This document shows positions 22,293-34,390 of a stretch of DNA of 64,000 nucleotides, piece by piece. The position numbers were made by a program, and so were the translations under genes. The DNA comes from Daedaleopsis sinensis (lineage: Eukaryota > Basidiomycota > Agaricomycetes > Polyporales > Polyporaceae): the NCBI GenBank assembly GCA_033807695.1, contig CM066303.1:1116001-1180000 (forward strand), read 5' to 3'. The notes beneath the pieces are model-generated. The model searched no databases and was not told the DNA's origin. It was given only the letters and a program-made list of their open reading frames with translations. Numbering within the stretch: position 1 is the first letter of the stretch; the number at the start of each line of letters is the position of its first letter.

Positions 22293-25200
22293 TTATATTC
22301 TCTCCAATGGATCAAGTCAACAACATAATTACCGACGGGGCTGCTGTAGCACGGAGCACGCGAGTCGTGAGCTCGCGAGCCGTGTTGACTCTACATAAGT
22401 TACCGCCACGTCGCCGGTGCCCAAAGACTCACTCGCCTCGATTATTCACCGCTCGATGTCTTGGGAAGCCCGAACTTTAGGCAATGTCTCGACTGTTAAG
22501 GTGAGCAGTTTTGCTCGTGCGTGGGCCTCCTTGTAGAGCACAGACGCAAGTGTTTACTCTCCTTTTCTATGCTATAGACGTCCTCGCTGCTCTCTATGGA
22601 CATGGACGCCCGACATCTGTCGCCGTCTCTCGTGAGCCACCTCTCTTGAATTCCGGCTATCCGACCTTCCTTCACCTCAGTTCCAGTGCGGAAGAAGCTG
22701 AAGCGCACAAACTTCGGGATCCTTTCCCTGTCTCGCGCTGGAAACGCGCCAGACATGGCCATCACCGACTTATACCTCGCTTCAGACGTCGCTCTTCAAC
22801 TCCTCCGGCCCGAACATAGCTCTAGAGCTATGCTTACCGCCAGCAGTAACATGCATCATCCGCACCGCGTCCTTGATCCCGCATTCAACCTTGAATTCAA
22901 TATCTTTCTCTTCAGAGGAGAACTACGAGCTGCGTCGAGATCAAGCACGATCGCGGCGCTTTCACCCTCCTGTGTGTCACTGAACGTTAAGACTTAGCAC
23001 AAATATGCATGTTTGCGCGCAGTCGTTACTATGAGATGTCTATTCTACATCTCTATCAACGCACTCGTGAACATGTTCGCGTTCAAACCGCAGCCGATTT
23101 GTCGCCGCACCGACTCGAAGACTCGGACAAGGTACCCGCCCCGCAGTAGCCCGGAGTCTGAGCACGACACTGACTAGACTCAAACAGCTGTCAGTTCTCG
23201 TGTGCCCGCAATGAGATCTCCAGCTTCCCGACCATGCTGAGCGTTGCTCGCGCGCGAGCGCAAACGCGCCATCATTCACATGTACCGTCCATCTCGGGCG
23301 GCCGGCTCTTCGTATCGCGCGGGTTCTGCGGGACGTCGTTCTCGAGTACGCACATGTCGCGTGCAAGCCCACGGCCGGTTTGGTGAGTCCTCGTACCTCC
23401 CCCATATCGGTTCGTATCTCAGCTGTTCGTTTCTTGCTCGTCTAGCTTATTGCGCGCGGATCCGTTCAACAACGGTTCGAGAGGGTCTCACACCGCCAGC
23501 GGACTCCAGCGGCGTGCGCTGCACGCACGAACTCAGCCCGTCCGCCCGGCCTCCTCGCCAGCCGAGTCCTGCGAACCTTGTCTCAGGCGGCGATGGCGAT
23601 CAGCGTGTGTTGCGGGCTCCGAGTAGTGGCAGAGAGAGCGTAGTGGTAGAGAAAGCATATATTTGTCGCTTACTGTACATAGTTAGAACTTCCCCCGCCG
23701 CCGCGCCCACTGACATGCTACCCGGCGCCCCCGTCGCCCCCGGCATGGAGTCGCGTGCGTCCGTGCCGGCCCAAAGGCCGGAGACGAGCCCCTGGACTCG
23801 GGTGTGCGCTGGCGGTCACCACGGCGTGGCGACGCTCGGCACGACCACCTGAGTCTTCGCAGCCCTCTACACTGGCGGCAGGGAACTATTCAAGCCCTCA
23901 CGGGCACGCTGCCGCAGCGCAGCGCCCGCCGCCGTCTCGCAGCGCCGACTCCCGACGTCCGGCGGCGTTCCTGCGTACGGTGACGGCGTGCCCCGACACG
24001 CGAACGATGTCGGCAGGCCGAGGGCAGCGCCGCCCGCGCGTGTGCGCCGCTCGTACGCTGTCGCGTGATTCACGGGCCGTACACTGGGATTGTGCACAGA
24101 TTCGCGCACCGTTTCGTCTCCGGCCCAGCCGTCACGGTCCCGCGTTCTAGTGTCGAGGGGCGGCCGTGGCATGCACGATGAGCGTGCCCCAGGTGGACCG
24201 AGGGGTGCCCAGCGCGGTTCGCGAGTCCGTCCTGCCCCGCCCGGCGCCCGCGCGAACGTCGTCCCGTATCCCGGAGCGCCTCCGATACGCGTTTGCAGCG
24301 TTCGTGCGGACTGTATCACTCCCGGTGGCTGAGACGGGCTGGGTGGAGAGTTCGGCTCACTTGGTCTGGAAGGTGCCCATGAGGCGATTTTCCAACTTCG
24401 TTTTCAGGGCCTGGAAATACGTCGCATGTGGGCGGCGAAGTGAACGCACACATATTGTGCGAATTTCGGGACTCGACGGGGCATGGTTCGGTCGGAAGAG
24501 CGCACTCACCGGCGGTGTCCAGGAATCGCGCCGAATGCCATTTTTTGAACCTCGTCGGATCGGGATGCGACCGGGCGTGTTGATGCGAAATGTGCAGCGC
24601 ATTCCATGGATATGTGTTGGTGCGCGAAGGGTCAGAATTAGATGTGCGAGTATATATTTTGTGACGCACCACGCAGCGATCAGGGTGCCGTCGTCATAGG
24701 CAGCGGCGGGCAGCGGCGGCGCACGTCGTCGGAGGGCGGTTGAGACTCGTGCTGAGTGTCTGCAGCAAGCTCCGGGCGGATAGGGGAGAGACGGGGGTTA
24801 AAAAGTTGGAATGGTAGGGAAAAGCAACGAAATGGCGGTTTTGAGCGAATTTCGAAAGTCGTCCGATCGCAGAGAAAACGAGACGCCTGGTGCAGACCGT
24901 TAAGGGATGCTTGTACTTAGTCTTGTATTCGGAGTGTGCTGTCCGGAGGATGTCGGAAGCGACGGGGCAGTGTTCGAGCCGTATGTGTACGGCTAGTCTA
25001 TGTGCGGCGACGCGACGGGTATGCCAGGGTATGCCCCAGTTCGGGTGACCCAGGGCTGTCGGACGCAGGTCATTTCGCGATGATCGGTCGAGAGACGGGC
25101 TGGCGAACTAGGTGAGCATCTCTGTCCCGGTGGACACGAGTTTTGACTTACACAGGGAAGTGGGTGTAGAGAGCAGGCTGAGGGGAGATACTTCATGTCA

Positions 25201-25560
25201 GCGTGCGGCGGACGGAGTGTGATGGATACTTGGGTCGAAGAGTAGAGGAGAGAGCGAGGAAGGAACGGTCGATCTGAGAGGATAGGGGGGGGGAGGGAGC
25301 AGCAGTGTTTGAGTCGTAGGTGGGCTGAGAGAGAACGTACGGCGACGAGGAACATATAGCCCGGTTCGGACGGTGGAGGACTACCGGACATTGAACTTGA
25401 TTTAGGCCGATTGGATGGGAAACGTACGAGGGTAGGTGGCTGATGTCGATGAGGAGAGGTAGGTGGCTAATAAGGAGCGGGCAGAGCTGAGAGGGACAGA
25501 CTGATTGCGGGCATGGACGAGGGACACACCTGAGAGGGCAAGGCAGCGCAGCACGTCGAA
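22293..25560. other. Region without recognised gene
   Basis: About 3.3 kb. 22.5-23.0 kb has weak coding traces on the plus strand (VRKKLKRTNFGILSLSRAGN, DMAITDLYLASDVALQLL) but no consistent gene. 23.2-24.4 kb is GC-rich with only overlapping frames on both strands. 24.9-25.56 kb shows strong purine/pyrimidine strand asymmetry and short runs (a G7 run near 25285). Confidence 0.45.
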
Positions 25561-25626
25561 CTGTCACTCAATCGTCACTCAACTGTCACTCAACCGTCAC
25601 TCAACTGTCACTCAACTGTCACGCAA
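25561..25626 (+). repeat. 11 bp minisatellite upstream of JmjC gene
   Basis: Six units of TCACTCAACTG with small variations (TCACTCAATCG, TCACTCAACCG). It ends 60 bp before the JmjC gene ATG, so it lies in its proximal promoter or 5' UTR. The same unit recurs at 36441-36531. Confidence 0.9.
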
Positions 25627-25685
25627 TCGCGACTCGGACCCTTGCGCGTATCACTGACTTGAACTTCTCCGATCAGGAAGAAGGG

Positions 25686-28625
25686 ATGTTGCCGGTGCCT
25701 GGTCCACCACCAGTTCTCAGTGAGTGTCCTTGATAGCGTTCAAAGTGCTCGCTGACACTCCGGTATACAGGCTGCGATGAAGTCAAGTTGCTGGAACAAC
25801 TGGAGGCTGAGACTTCTACCATCTTCATAGTACAAGGGGTCGACGTTACCCTTGATACCACTATGATCTCGCAGGATAGTCATGAAGCGCACAGGGTCAT
25901 TCGAGGCCGTGTAAACGACAACTACGTCAACGTCGTCGTATTCAGCGAATCAGTCCTCGATCCTCCCATATCCTTCGGATGCGCTGGCGACCTGTGGGCT
26001 TGCACCGCCAAGAACAAGCTCTCACTCCACTTCCGGACGAAGGAGACATGGGAAAATGTCCAGCAGACACAATTCTCTTCTCTGTCTACTTCGCATCCTC
26101 TTCATTCGACTAAAGTGGAGCTCGTTTATAACAATGACCGGCTTCGGTGGTACGCCCATATAACTGCGGTCAACATGCGCAGTAGGTACAACAGAAATCC
26201 GAACATTATCCACCATGATCAGCCTTCTCGTTCACGTCTTCATACCGCGGGTGGCTCCATATCGCGGTACACCGAGCTCTCCGTCGCGGACGTCGTCGCT
26301 CACTGTGGCCGACACGTTGCTCGCCTTGTTGAACTGGCCCCTCACGGCCCACCGATTTGCTCAACCGCGACTGATCGATCACGGGTCCCTCGAACACCCT
26401 ATACTCAGTGGCCTTCAGAGGCACAACTCGTAGATTGGGAGAATCAAGATCGCCTAGCCTCCCTACCCTCAACGGTCCCCTCGTCCCACGACGCGGATGC
26501 AGGGTCTTTAGAGACGCTCCCACAGACCACCCAAACGGATGCTCTGTTGGCCATTCTTCCAGCTCCTCGCTCCTCTCCTCATCCGGCTTTTGTGGATCTA
26601 CGACCGCCGATACATACTGCCGATGAGGCTCCCTTGAACGGTTCAAGCGCTTCACACACTTCGCCTGGCCTTTCTCCTCTGGATCTCGCCCAGGTTCTAT
26701 CAACGTTCGAGCACTGTGACTCTTCTTCAGCGCGCACGCCAAAATGTAAGGTGTCAAACCCATTTCGTAGCACTCTTTACACTCACAATCTTTACGCTTC
26801 CGAGGAATTAGTACCGACTGATCGATTGAGACCAGGTCGCATACCCTTCCTCGACGAGTCTGTTAGTGTTGATGTTCTCATGCCCTGCGCCACCTCGACC
26901 GAGTTTCCGAAGGACCACAATGCATCATGTACCTGGTGGAATGGGATGCGTACCTTGCTGCCATTCCTTACAGAGTCGAATCCGATCAAGGTGAAGAGGA
27001 ATGGACTGGAAGTGGGGGTGCGTAGCCCACTATTAGTTCCAGTCTTATCAGCGATACTGATAATTCTGTTGCAGGATCCCGATGTCCGAATAGTAGAATG
27101 GGCTGCAAAAGCGTCACTGGATCCTACCCTGCCTGTCGGTCCCGAAGGAGACCCCATGGTCGAGGTCTTAGACAACAATGATGCTCCTTCCTCTATTACT
27201 TACGATGAGTTCGCATCAAGAATACGATCATGCCTGGCTTCTGGTCGAGCTGTGCTCGTCAAGAATTACTCAATCACGGGAACACAGTCACCACCCCTAG
27301 AGTGGACCGAGGAATCGGCGAAGCGGCTGAGACGGCTAAATCTTCCAGTCCAGTGGCACAGTAAGCACCTCGTATCTGCAAGCTCTCGTGTACTTACGAA
27401 GCCCCATAGGCGCGAAGAACAGAGCGATCGTCAGACAGAATAGACGTCGCAAAGTAAAATCCTCGCCTCCAGAGCACGTCACCACATCCATGGCGGAATT
27501 CTTAAAAACTGCCGACGATCCGACGATCTGCGCAAATCTGCTCGATATCCCGCAAGCGCACTCACAACTACCATGGTTCATTAAGTAAGCCATGTTGTAT
27601 GCAAATGCGGATATTTGATCTCAGATTTACCCAACAGACAAGTGTCCGACGATCTGGATGCAATCGAGGCTACGCAAAACGATATAAACAATCTGCCCTA
27701 TGACATTCAGCGCATGCGACATTGGGCCCTCATGGCCAACGGCGGGTTCGTAACTCATCCTCACCACGACGCGCACGGGCTTGCCACCTGGGTCGCGGTC
27801 ACCAGCGGGGGGAAAATGTGGACTCTCTTTAGGCCAAGATCGGGGGATATTGCCGATGTCGAAAAGGTTCTAATCGGAATGGCCGAGGCACGCGATGAGG
27901 AGTATCCGGGAGCTATTCCTCTGGAAGCCGTCGATGTTGCTACAGTACCTCTGTTGCCAGGCGCGGTTCTGTGAGTACATGATCACTACATCGAGCCACC
28001 ACTACGACTGATATGGCGGCCCAGAATACAGCCGCCTGGAATGTTTCACATGGTGTACACACCCGTGAAAACGATCGCATTAGGAGGTCATTTCCTAACA
28101 ATGGAGACGCTGCCCCAGACGCTGCTCACCAGGATCGTGCAAGCCAAGACTTTCTTCTGCGCTACAAATGCCTCGCACGCCGGAATCCTCAGAGCTCTAT
28201 CTCGAATGGCGATATCACTTGGTGGAATACCAAATAGTAAGTACTCATGGCCCTCAGAGCCGTGACAGTCTGATAGCTAACCACCTGGCATAGTCAATAC
28301 AGGCGCATTTCGTGCTCTGGAACACCTGCTGCTACACGAAGAGCACTATCCGCTTGATTCAGAGAGGACAAGACCTAGCGATCCTGAATTCCTCGCTGAT
28401 TATGAGCGAGCTCTCACAGTCTTACACCGTATCCGTGAACACAACGCCCTCCCTGGAATACAAAGCCCCACCTCCTTCCATTGGCTGGATCCCTACTATG
28501 AAATCGGAACAGAATGTCTTGAGATTCCGGTAGCTGACGTTGTCGTTGATGGTGGTCGTCCGCGACCAGACTCGGACGTTGCTGGCGTCGAAGGTCGCGC
28601 CTTCAAGAAAGCCCGCAAGCATTGA
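25686..28625 (+). CDS. JmjC domain protein with long N-terminal extension
   Basis: ATG 25686 (MLPVPGPPPVLS) splices through a GTGAGT intron to CDEVKLLEQLEAETSTIFIV. The large second exon (to about 27360) encodes an unrecognised N-terminal region of about 530 residues. Introns at about 27.36, 27.59, 27.97 and 28.24 kb all keep frame. The C-terminal third is a JmjC-like dioxygenase fold: HWALMANGGFVTHPHHDAHG, with an HxD iron-binding motif, KMWTLFRP, VPLLPGAVLIQPPGMFHMVY with the third histidine, and ALGGHFLTMETL. The end is GRAFKKARKH, stop at 28625. JmjC proteins are Fe(II)/2-oxoglutarate oxygenases acting on histones or other proteins. Related JmjC-like genes are expanded in Agaricomycetes with unknown substrates. 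The gene appears intact. Confidence 0.82.
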
Positions 28626-31132
28626 CAGTGACTCGCGCGCGAAAGACCAGCCGGACGCTAGTGTATATGTACACAGCGACTCTGTTAGTGAATTCAATGT
28701 ACATTATCTAGTCTGCGTATACGGAGTTCCTTAGGTCGAGTGTACTATGTGCACCGTGAGCGAGACCGCCATCCCATTCCGCAAGTGGAGTAGATACTAA
28801 GATAGGGAACTCACCATGGGCCCCATGGCGACTGTTCTCGTGTAACTTGTAAGTTAGTACTCCTTATCTTAGCTCGCACACGGAATTCCGGAGCACATGG
28901 CGCGCGCGCGGTAAGTAGTCGCGCGACAGGCGACAATCCGTGCAACCATTCTGGCATCGATCTCTTCTCCACCGTAGGTTCACGACGCACGCTCCTGAGG
29001 CACGATGATGTGTAAGGGGCGCGCAACGGCACCTCGCGCGCGCGCATTGAATATGTATTGAAATTAGTGATCCTCAGGCTCCTCGTCGTTTCACGAGGCG
29101 CGCGCCACCTCGGTTGACACGGTACGCCACACCCCATCACACTGTGCGACATATCCTTCGAACTTCAAGTACTCCTTGCTCGACGCTGACACGATATCGT
29201 TCTCTATGGCCTTCTCGCCTAGCTCATATCGTCTGCAATGGTCGCCATAGTCGTCGCCCCTAACAAGCGACACTCTGAGGACACCGCAGACGGGGTTCTG
29301 GTGACGGTCGCTCCGTTGTGAGCAAGCGATTGCTGTTCACTCTCCTCCTCCTCCTCCTCCTCCTTCACTCTCACCTCCGCTCCTTCTGCTCCTCAGACGG
29401 GGTGAACGTGCTCAGCTCAACCACCGGACAGAGCGAACCACGTATGATGTCTGCTCGCTTCCCTGCCGTGAGGCGACAGCACACGGGTTCGCTTCCTATC
29501 CACATCCTGTTCGATGTCAAAACTTTCACCTCACTCGCTTTTGTACTCATACGGTCTCACTGTTCAACTCGAAGCTAAGGCGAGCACGATGCACGACATA
29601 CCGCTCTAGAGCGTGCTAGATGTGCACAGGCGACAGCGCCGGCGATGAGCTCCACGTACTAGGCCTCGTGAACGAGAAGGTGTAGTGCTCTATATCATAC
29701 ACCGAGCCATATCGCATATGTCAACGCTAGGCTAATGCATATCGATGTTCCTTTCAGACCGCCGCGAGAGCCCGCGCGCCCTACAACAGCAGGGCCGCAC
29801 TGCCTCGCGAAGTCTCCCTATCAACCCGCCAGCTTGCGTTTCATATTCCCCTGATACCGCATCCTCCAAGAGATATCTCCAACAAGCATACAAGGTCACG
29901 CACCTGGAAGACCTTCATGACCCGCAAGCCATTGAGGGTAGGATCCCCTGAGAACAGGATGGAACCAGACTGGACGCGGAGTCAACCGTGTCGCGGCACG
30001 ATGTGTATCGGATTCGAGGATGCTGAGGACCGGTATGCATATGTCTAGCCGACTTCGCAGCACGCCAGTCAGTGTTCAAGTCGCGAATAGGTGTGTACGA
30101 CGGACCAACGAAAGGGCAAGTACTAGTTCTCCTTTGAGCGCAGCGTCCCTCTTCACTATGGCAGGAAGTTTATCGTTGCGATCACATGGATCAGTCCAGA
30201 AGTGAGGGCCTCTACGTCTCGGGGGTAGTTGTGAAATAGCTCCGGGTCTTCGCGATGTACTGCAGTTGAGCATTCGCTCAGCAGCCGGCGCACTAAACTG
30301 ATACGTACTGATTGATATCCTCACAGTATCGCCTCATCCAGCCAGACACCCTGCCACGACAAGGTTGCCAGCTCACCGAGATCACAGTCTACGGTGGCGA
30401 ATCGTTGTTGAAGCCTGCGAGGAAGAGGGAGTGGATCGGCATAGACTCGACGATTGGGGTGGACCACAGCTTCATGGTGTTGAAGGGTGCGCAAGTGAAG
30501 GGCCCGGCGATGAGTAAGAGGCTTTAGCGACGACGAGGAGGAAACGAGACCCAATGTCAGTTTACGGGAACGTAAGCGGTGCCCGACTTTGATAAGGTTA
30601 TATCAAAAGCTGACTCACCAAAGTCCGCATAGTGCGATTGCTCACTGCAAGCGTAGGCTGGAAAGCTAGCAAGAAATGGACATGTATACGGAGGACAAGG
30701 GAAAGGTTTGCTGGGCTTCTAGCTACTAAGCGCCGAAATCGAACATAGTCAACCCTAATCCCTGCACCATCACTGCCTACTTTCCCCAGTCCCCGTCAGG
30801 CGCGCACCCTCATGCAGCAGACGCCGCCGCCTTTCAGAAAGCGCGCACCAGCTTCAGCAGCGGCGTCCTCCCGCCCCGGGCGTCTCATCCGACTCTAAAT
30901 TCCCTAGGACGTGCGGGACCCAGTACGGACGCCGACGCGGCGACCTGTAGCGCGCCTCTGCGCACGTCAAACTCTCTCTATGCAGGTCTCCGATCGAAAC
31001 ACGAGGCGTGGACGCCTCTGGCCACCTACTTAAACCCCAGCCTCCGTCTCCCTCCGTCTCCGCTCTCTCTCTCTCTCCCTATTTCTTTTGCCCATACCCT
31101 CATCCAACGTCTTTTGCACTCAAAAAACATCG
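28626..31132. other. Region with weak coding traces only
   Basis: About 2.5 kb. A minus-strand stretch at about 29091-29340 encodes RGDDYGDHCRRYELGEKAIE and DIVSASSKEYLKFEGYVAQC, ending with a stop at 29091; it looks like a last exon, but no upstream exon was found. A plus-strand stretch 30327-30527 encodes CQLTEITVYGGESLLKPARK, with a stop at 30527, also without partners. Both may be remnants. CT-rich sequence at about 31040-31090 probably belongs to the promoter of the next gene. Confidence 0.35.
29340..29368 (+). repeat. CTC microsatellite
   Basis: About nine CTC units. Confidence 0.9.
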
Positions 31133-31708
31133 ATGTCAGTCCTCAACCCCCCGGACGCTACCACTCCTCCCGCCGAGGTTAGCAGAGTCTTCGCTACGAT
31201 CATCTAGAGTCCTACAACTCACGCTTATCGTCGTTAGAGCCTCATCCCCCAGCCAAACCCTGCTGCCCCGACCATCCCACACAACAACACTCCCTCACCC
31301 CAGAGCGTCGCCGCCTTCCCGGGCGGTGTTCTTCCCCAGACGGGTACCCTCCTTCAGAACCCCTCCATCACCCAGAGCCCCCCCAACGTCAACCCCCCTA
31401 TCGTCGTTGCCCGATCCCCCACCACGGGCCGGCTCGATGCCCTCGACAAAGACCACATTACTCCCCCGACCGCCGTAGTTGAACCGGCTCCTGTCGATCG
31501 TCGTTCTTCCATCGGGGATCTGGGTCTCGTTGTCGAACCCGGTCCCATCGTCGACTCTACTCGTCCCCCCGTCGTTGTTGACCAGCGCACCACGGTCCAC
31601 TCTCAACACCACCCCTCCGCTGAACGCACTGCCGGGTTCATACATTGGAGAATTCCTGCAAAGCAGGTCGGTATGCCGGTGAAGAAGGCCCGTCGTTCTC
31701 TTGCCTAA
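31133..31708 (+). CDS. Small Pro-rich hypothetical protein
   Basis: ATG 31133 follows a CT-rich tract (CTCTCTCTCTCTCTCCC near 31064) typical of fungal core promoters. Exon 1 (MSVLNPPDATTPPAE) is joined through a 60 nt intron (GTTAGC donor, TAG acceptor) to SLIPQPNPAAPTIPHNNTPS. The frame stays open to KKARRSLA and TAA at 31708, about 170 residues. The composition is rich in Pro, Thr, Val and Ser, with a basic C-terminus (PVKKARRSLA) that could be a nuclear localisation signal. No domain is recognised and the protein looks disordered. The GTTAGC donor is weaker than usual, but retaining the intron would shift the frame. Confidence 0.55.
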
Positions 31709-32745
31709 ATGGCATAGCGCTTGGCTCTTAGCATATCTTGCGCTCCTGATGTTCTTGATACTCTTTCGCTCACCATTCTCGTGCTGCTCTCCCTTCTCTT
31801 TCTCTGCTCCTGTAGAATCGTTTCATACTCTCTCCAACCCCGTCTGTCGTATTGCTCTGTTGCCGCTGTCTCGTAGAACGTGTCCCCTCGCCATACCTCT
31901 TAGCTTCCCTCATGATGCACTTTCGCATTTTCCTGATTGACTTGCTTTGGTAACTCGCATGCTTATCTTGATGCTTGCTATCGTCGAGCATTGTATTGTA
32001 TGTATCATACGTTACTTGTGCACATACGTTACTTGTAGATACTAAATGATCTTAGTGTATATATACTAACTAACCCCTCTCCGACGAATCGCTGTAACGT
32101 CAATGCATATGCTGAGCACTTAAGCAGCATCCCGTCACAGCTGATCCGGACCTGGCACGACGCTGACGTCTTGGTCCTGAAGCTTGAGTGAGGATACACA
32201 CATGACCACTTTGTCTTGTAGCGTGGCGTTCTCTTGCGTAACTCCTGCGTGCGCGTGCTCCGAGTCAGTTGCATCTCCGGTATCTTCGCGAGGTCATACG
32301 CGCCCCCGTCGCGATCTTGATTTTCATCACCAGACATGGTGAGCTGGAAGTGGAGCAGGAGAAGAGAGAGTAGGTATAACATGATAACAAAATATCAACA
32401 TGTCAGTCCGCATGCGGCGGAGGTGGGCGGTAGCCATAGGTGATAGGAGACTAGACGGGGGATGAACGTATATCTACAAAAGTACAGTCCTCAGAAGGCG
32501 TACGCGATCAGCAATGACGGCTTGAAGAATAGTGGACTGGTTGTACTTACGCTTGCGCGCGACTAAGCTACCGCTCCGCCGACCAACGATTGCATCTGCG
32601 TTGTGAAGTCCGGTGTCGCATCCTCAGGAGACGTGCCTGTGGTCCACAACATAGCTTCAGTCTTGTGGATGTCAAACTGGTGGTGAAATCGGAGTGTGCA
32701 GCGCGCCGGAGTCACCCATCAAGCTTATAAACACGCGTTACACCG
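31709..32745. other. Intergenic, possible unannotated gene start
   Basis: On the minus strand an ATG at 32337 in good context (CACCATGTC) follows a CT-rich leader and opens MSGDENQDRDGGAYDLAKIP. CTGAC and CAG signals suggest a nearby intron, but no convincing continuation was found. The rest is unremarkable. Confidence 0.35.
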
Positions 32746-33672
32746 TCAACCGCAGCCTGAGTATGAACCGGGGCCTGAATGCACTAGAATCAGCCCGCCT
32801 TGGTGAGGCTTAGGAGTCTGCAGGTTCTTGAGCCCATCCTCCTCGTCGCTCTGGATCTTCGCAGTCGCAGTGATCCCCGGGAAGCAGTAGTGCGTCCCGT
32901 GCGCGCACCCAAGATCCCTGCACCACCGCGGGCTAGCGTAAGCGAGCGAGATCGCAAACAACGGCGGACTGCTCCATAGTAGTACGCACCTCACAAGCCT
33001 TGTCGCGCACCCGCCCTTGTGCAAAAGGCCCGCGCGCGTCCCCGGGAGGTCGGGCGATACGCGCACGTCCGTCGGCGGCCTGTTATACTCCGCTACGAGC
33101 AGAGGTAGAGATAGAGTCAGTCGCAATCACAGCGATCAGTGGTAATCGTGAGCGATTGTGTCCTGCGATGTCGAGCGAGACTCACCGAAGTACTGGTACA
33201 TCGCCTTGCTGTCGAGCAGCGGCACGTCCGCGTTCTCCTCGTACGACCGCAGCTCTGCTTTATACGCCGCAGGAACGGCTTCAGGGTGGAGCAGGACGGG
33301 CTCGCGCAGGTACTGCCCGGTGAGCGCGTGTTTGTCTTCGGCCGCAGAGAATGGGTCGTCCCGCGCGCGGTGAGCGGTGAAGGCTGCGAGGTTGCTGCAA
33401 ACTGCCGCCTGACGCTCCTACTTTGACGACGTTTGTGGGCGACCTGAATTCACCCTAAGTGAGGTGGAGGCGTCCAGATATTGCAGGAGGAGGCGACGTG
33501 GAGACATCCGGGTACCTACCTGCGCATTTCCCGATAAGCAGCAGGCCATGGGCATGGACCAGCGAAGTTCACTTACAAGAACTGGGTGATGTGAGGGCGG
33601 ACCGCGGTGCAACTGGAATGTCCCGACGATATCTGTGCTGTCAGACGAAATATCTATCATTCGGAGTTCCAC
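32746..33672 (-). CDS. Uncharacterised protein
   Basis: The 3' exons are well supported. HALTGQYLREPVLLHPEAVP and ELRSYEENADVPLLDSKAMY are joined by a GTGAGT/TAG intron to AEYNRPPTDVRVSPDLPGTR and LLHKGGCATRLVR. A GTGCGT/TAG intron then leads to SPRWCRDLGCAHGTHYCFPG and a tail ending GPGSYSGCG at 32746. All three exons share one frame. The 5' end is unclear: an ATG near 33657 (MIDISSDSTDIVGTFQLHRG) with a GTAAGT donor is plausible, but its link across 33.4-33.58 kb was not resolved. The Cys/His cluster (CRDLGCAHGTHYC) could bind metal. I do not recognise the family. Confidence 0.45.
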
Positions 33673-34390
33673 AGGCTCTTTCGATAGGCCAGGGATGAGC
33701 GCTGAGCTCTAGTGTCTTGAAGACTTCGCGGACGTAGGATGATTCCGGACCGTACCCATGCAATTGGATAGTACCCTTGATGAGTATGATACAACGCGCG
33801 CGCGATGGGTGAGATCGCGAGCGTCACTGCAAGGTAGCTCGTTGTAATACAGCTCCCTGTGTCATAGAATACTAGGACCAGGCCTGAACAGTGAACACAT
33901 CTGATTCTGCTTTATATATGTCAGCGAAGGGCCACGCTACTAAAGTCAGGCGGCACATACTCGATGCAATTTGTCTACGAGTGCTTGGGATGTGCCAGCT
34001 GAGGCTGGCACGTTGACACGCGAGGGGTGTCGGCAATGTTTATGGTGCAGCTCGCCTTCGAGAGGAGGAGGAGAAGGAGGAGAAGGAAGAGGAGGAGGTG
34101 GATCTTGTATCTTCGAGCTAGTACAGTAAGTAAGTAGTAGTAATACTTCAAGAGACGTACGCGCCGGCAACGACTTGCGAGTTCTGACGCTCGCGCGCCG
34201 GAGTGCTCAGCGCTTACGTGTATCTGTTCTCTGTTCACTATCAGATCTATATGTTCTGAGTTCAATTTCTCTTCTCTAACAACCTCTTGCTCTGAGTTCT
34301 CTGTTCTAACAACTTTTTCTTCGAATTTTCCTGTCATCGCCAGTCTTTGCTTATGGCTCGTTCTCTTCCCTAAAGTAACTCGCGACGGAC
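33673..34390. other. Intergenic region with purine-rich tract
   Basis: No gene recognised. A GGAGGAGGAGAAGGAGGAG tract lies at about 34058-34102. Confidence 0.5.

Noticed and set aside
23244..24699. Overlapping 130-200 codon frames in GC-rich DNA
   Set aside because: Open frames on both strands with no splice logic, domain or consistent start; expected from low stop-codon frequency.
26206..26763. 185-codon minus-strand frame inside the JmjC gene
   Set aside because: Antisense to a large intact exon; basic, low-information composition.
29318..29578. Signal-peptide-like protein with a Leu run
   Set aside because: The Leu run is the translated CTC microsatellite; the rest has no protein-like features.
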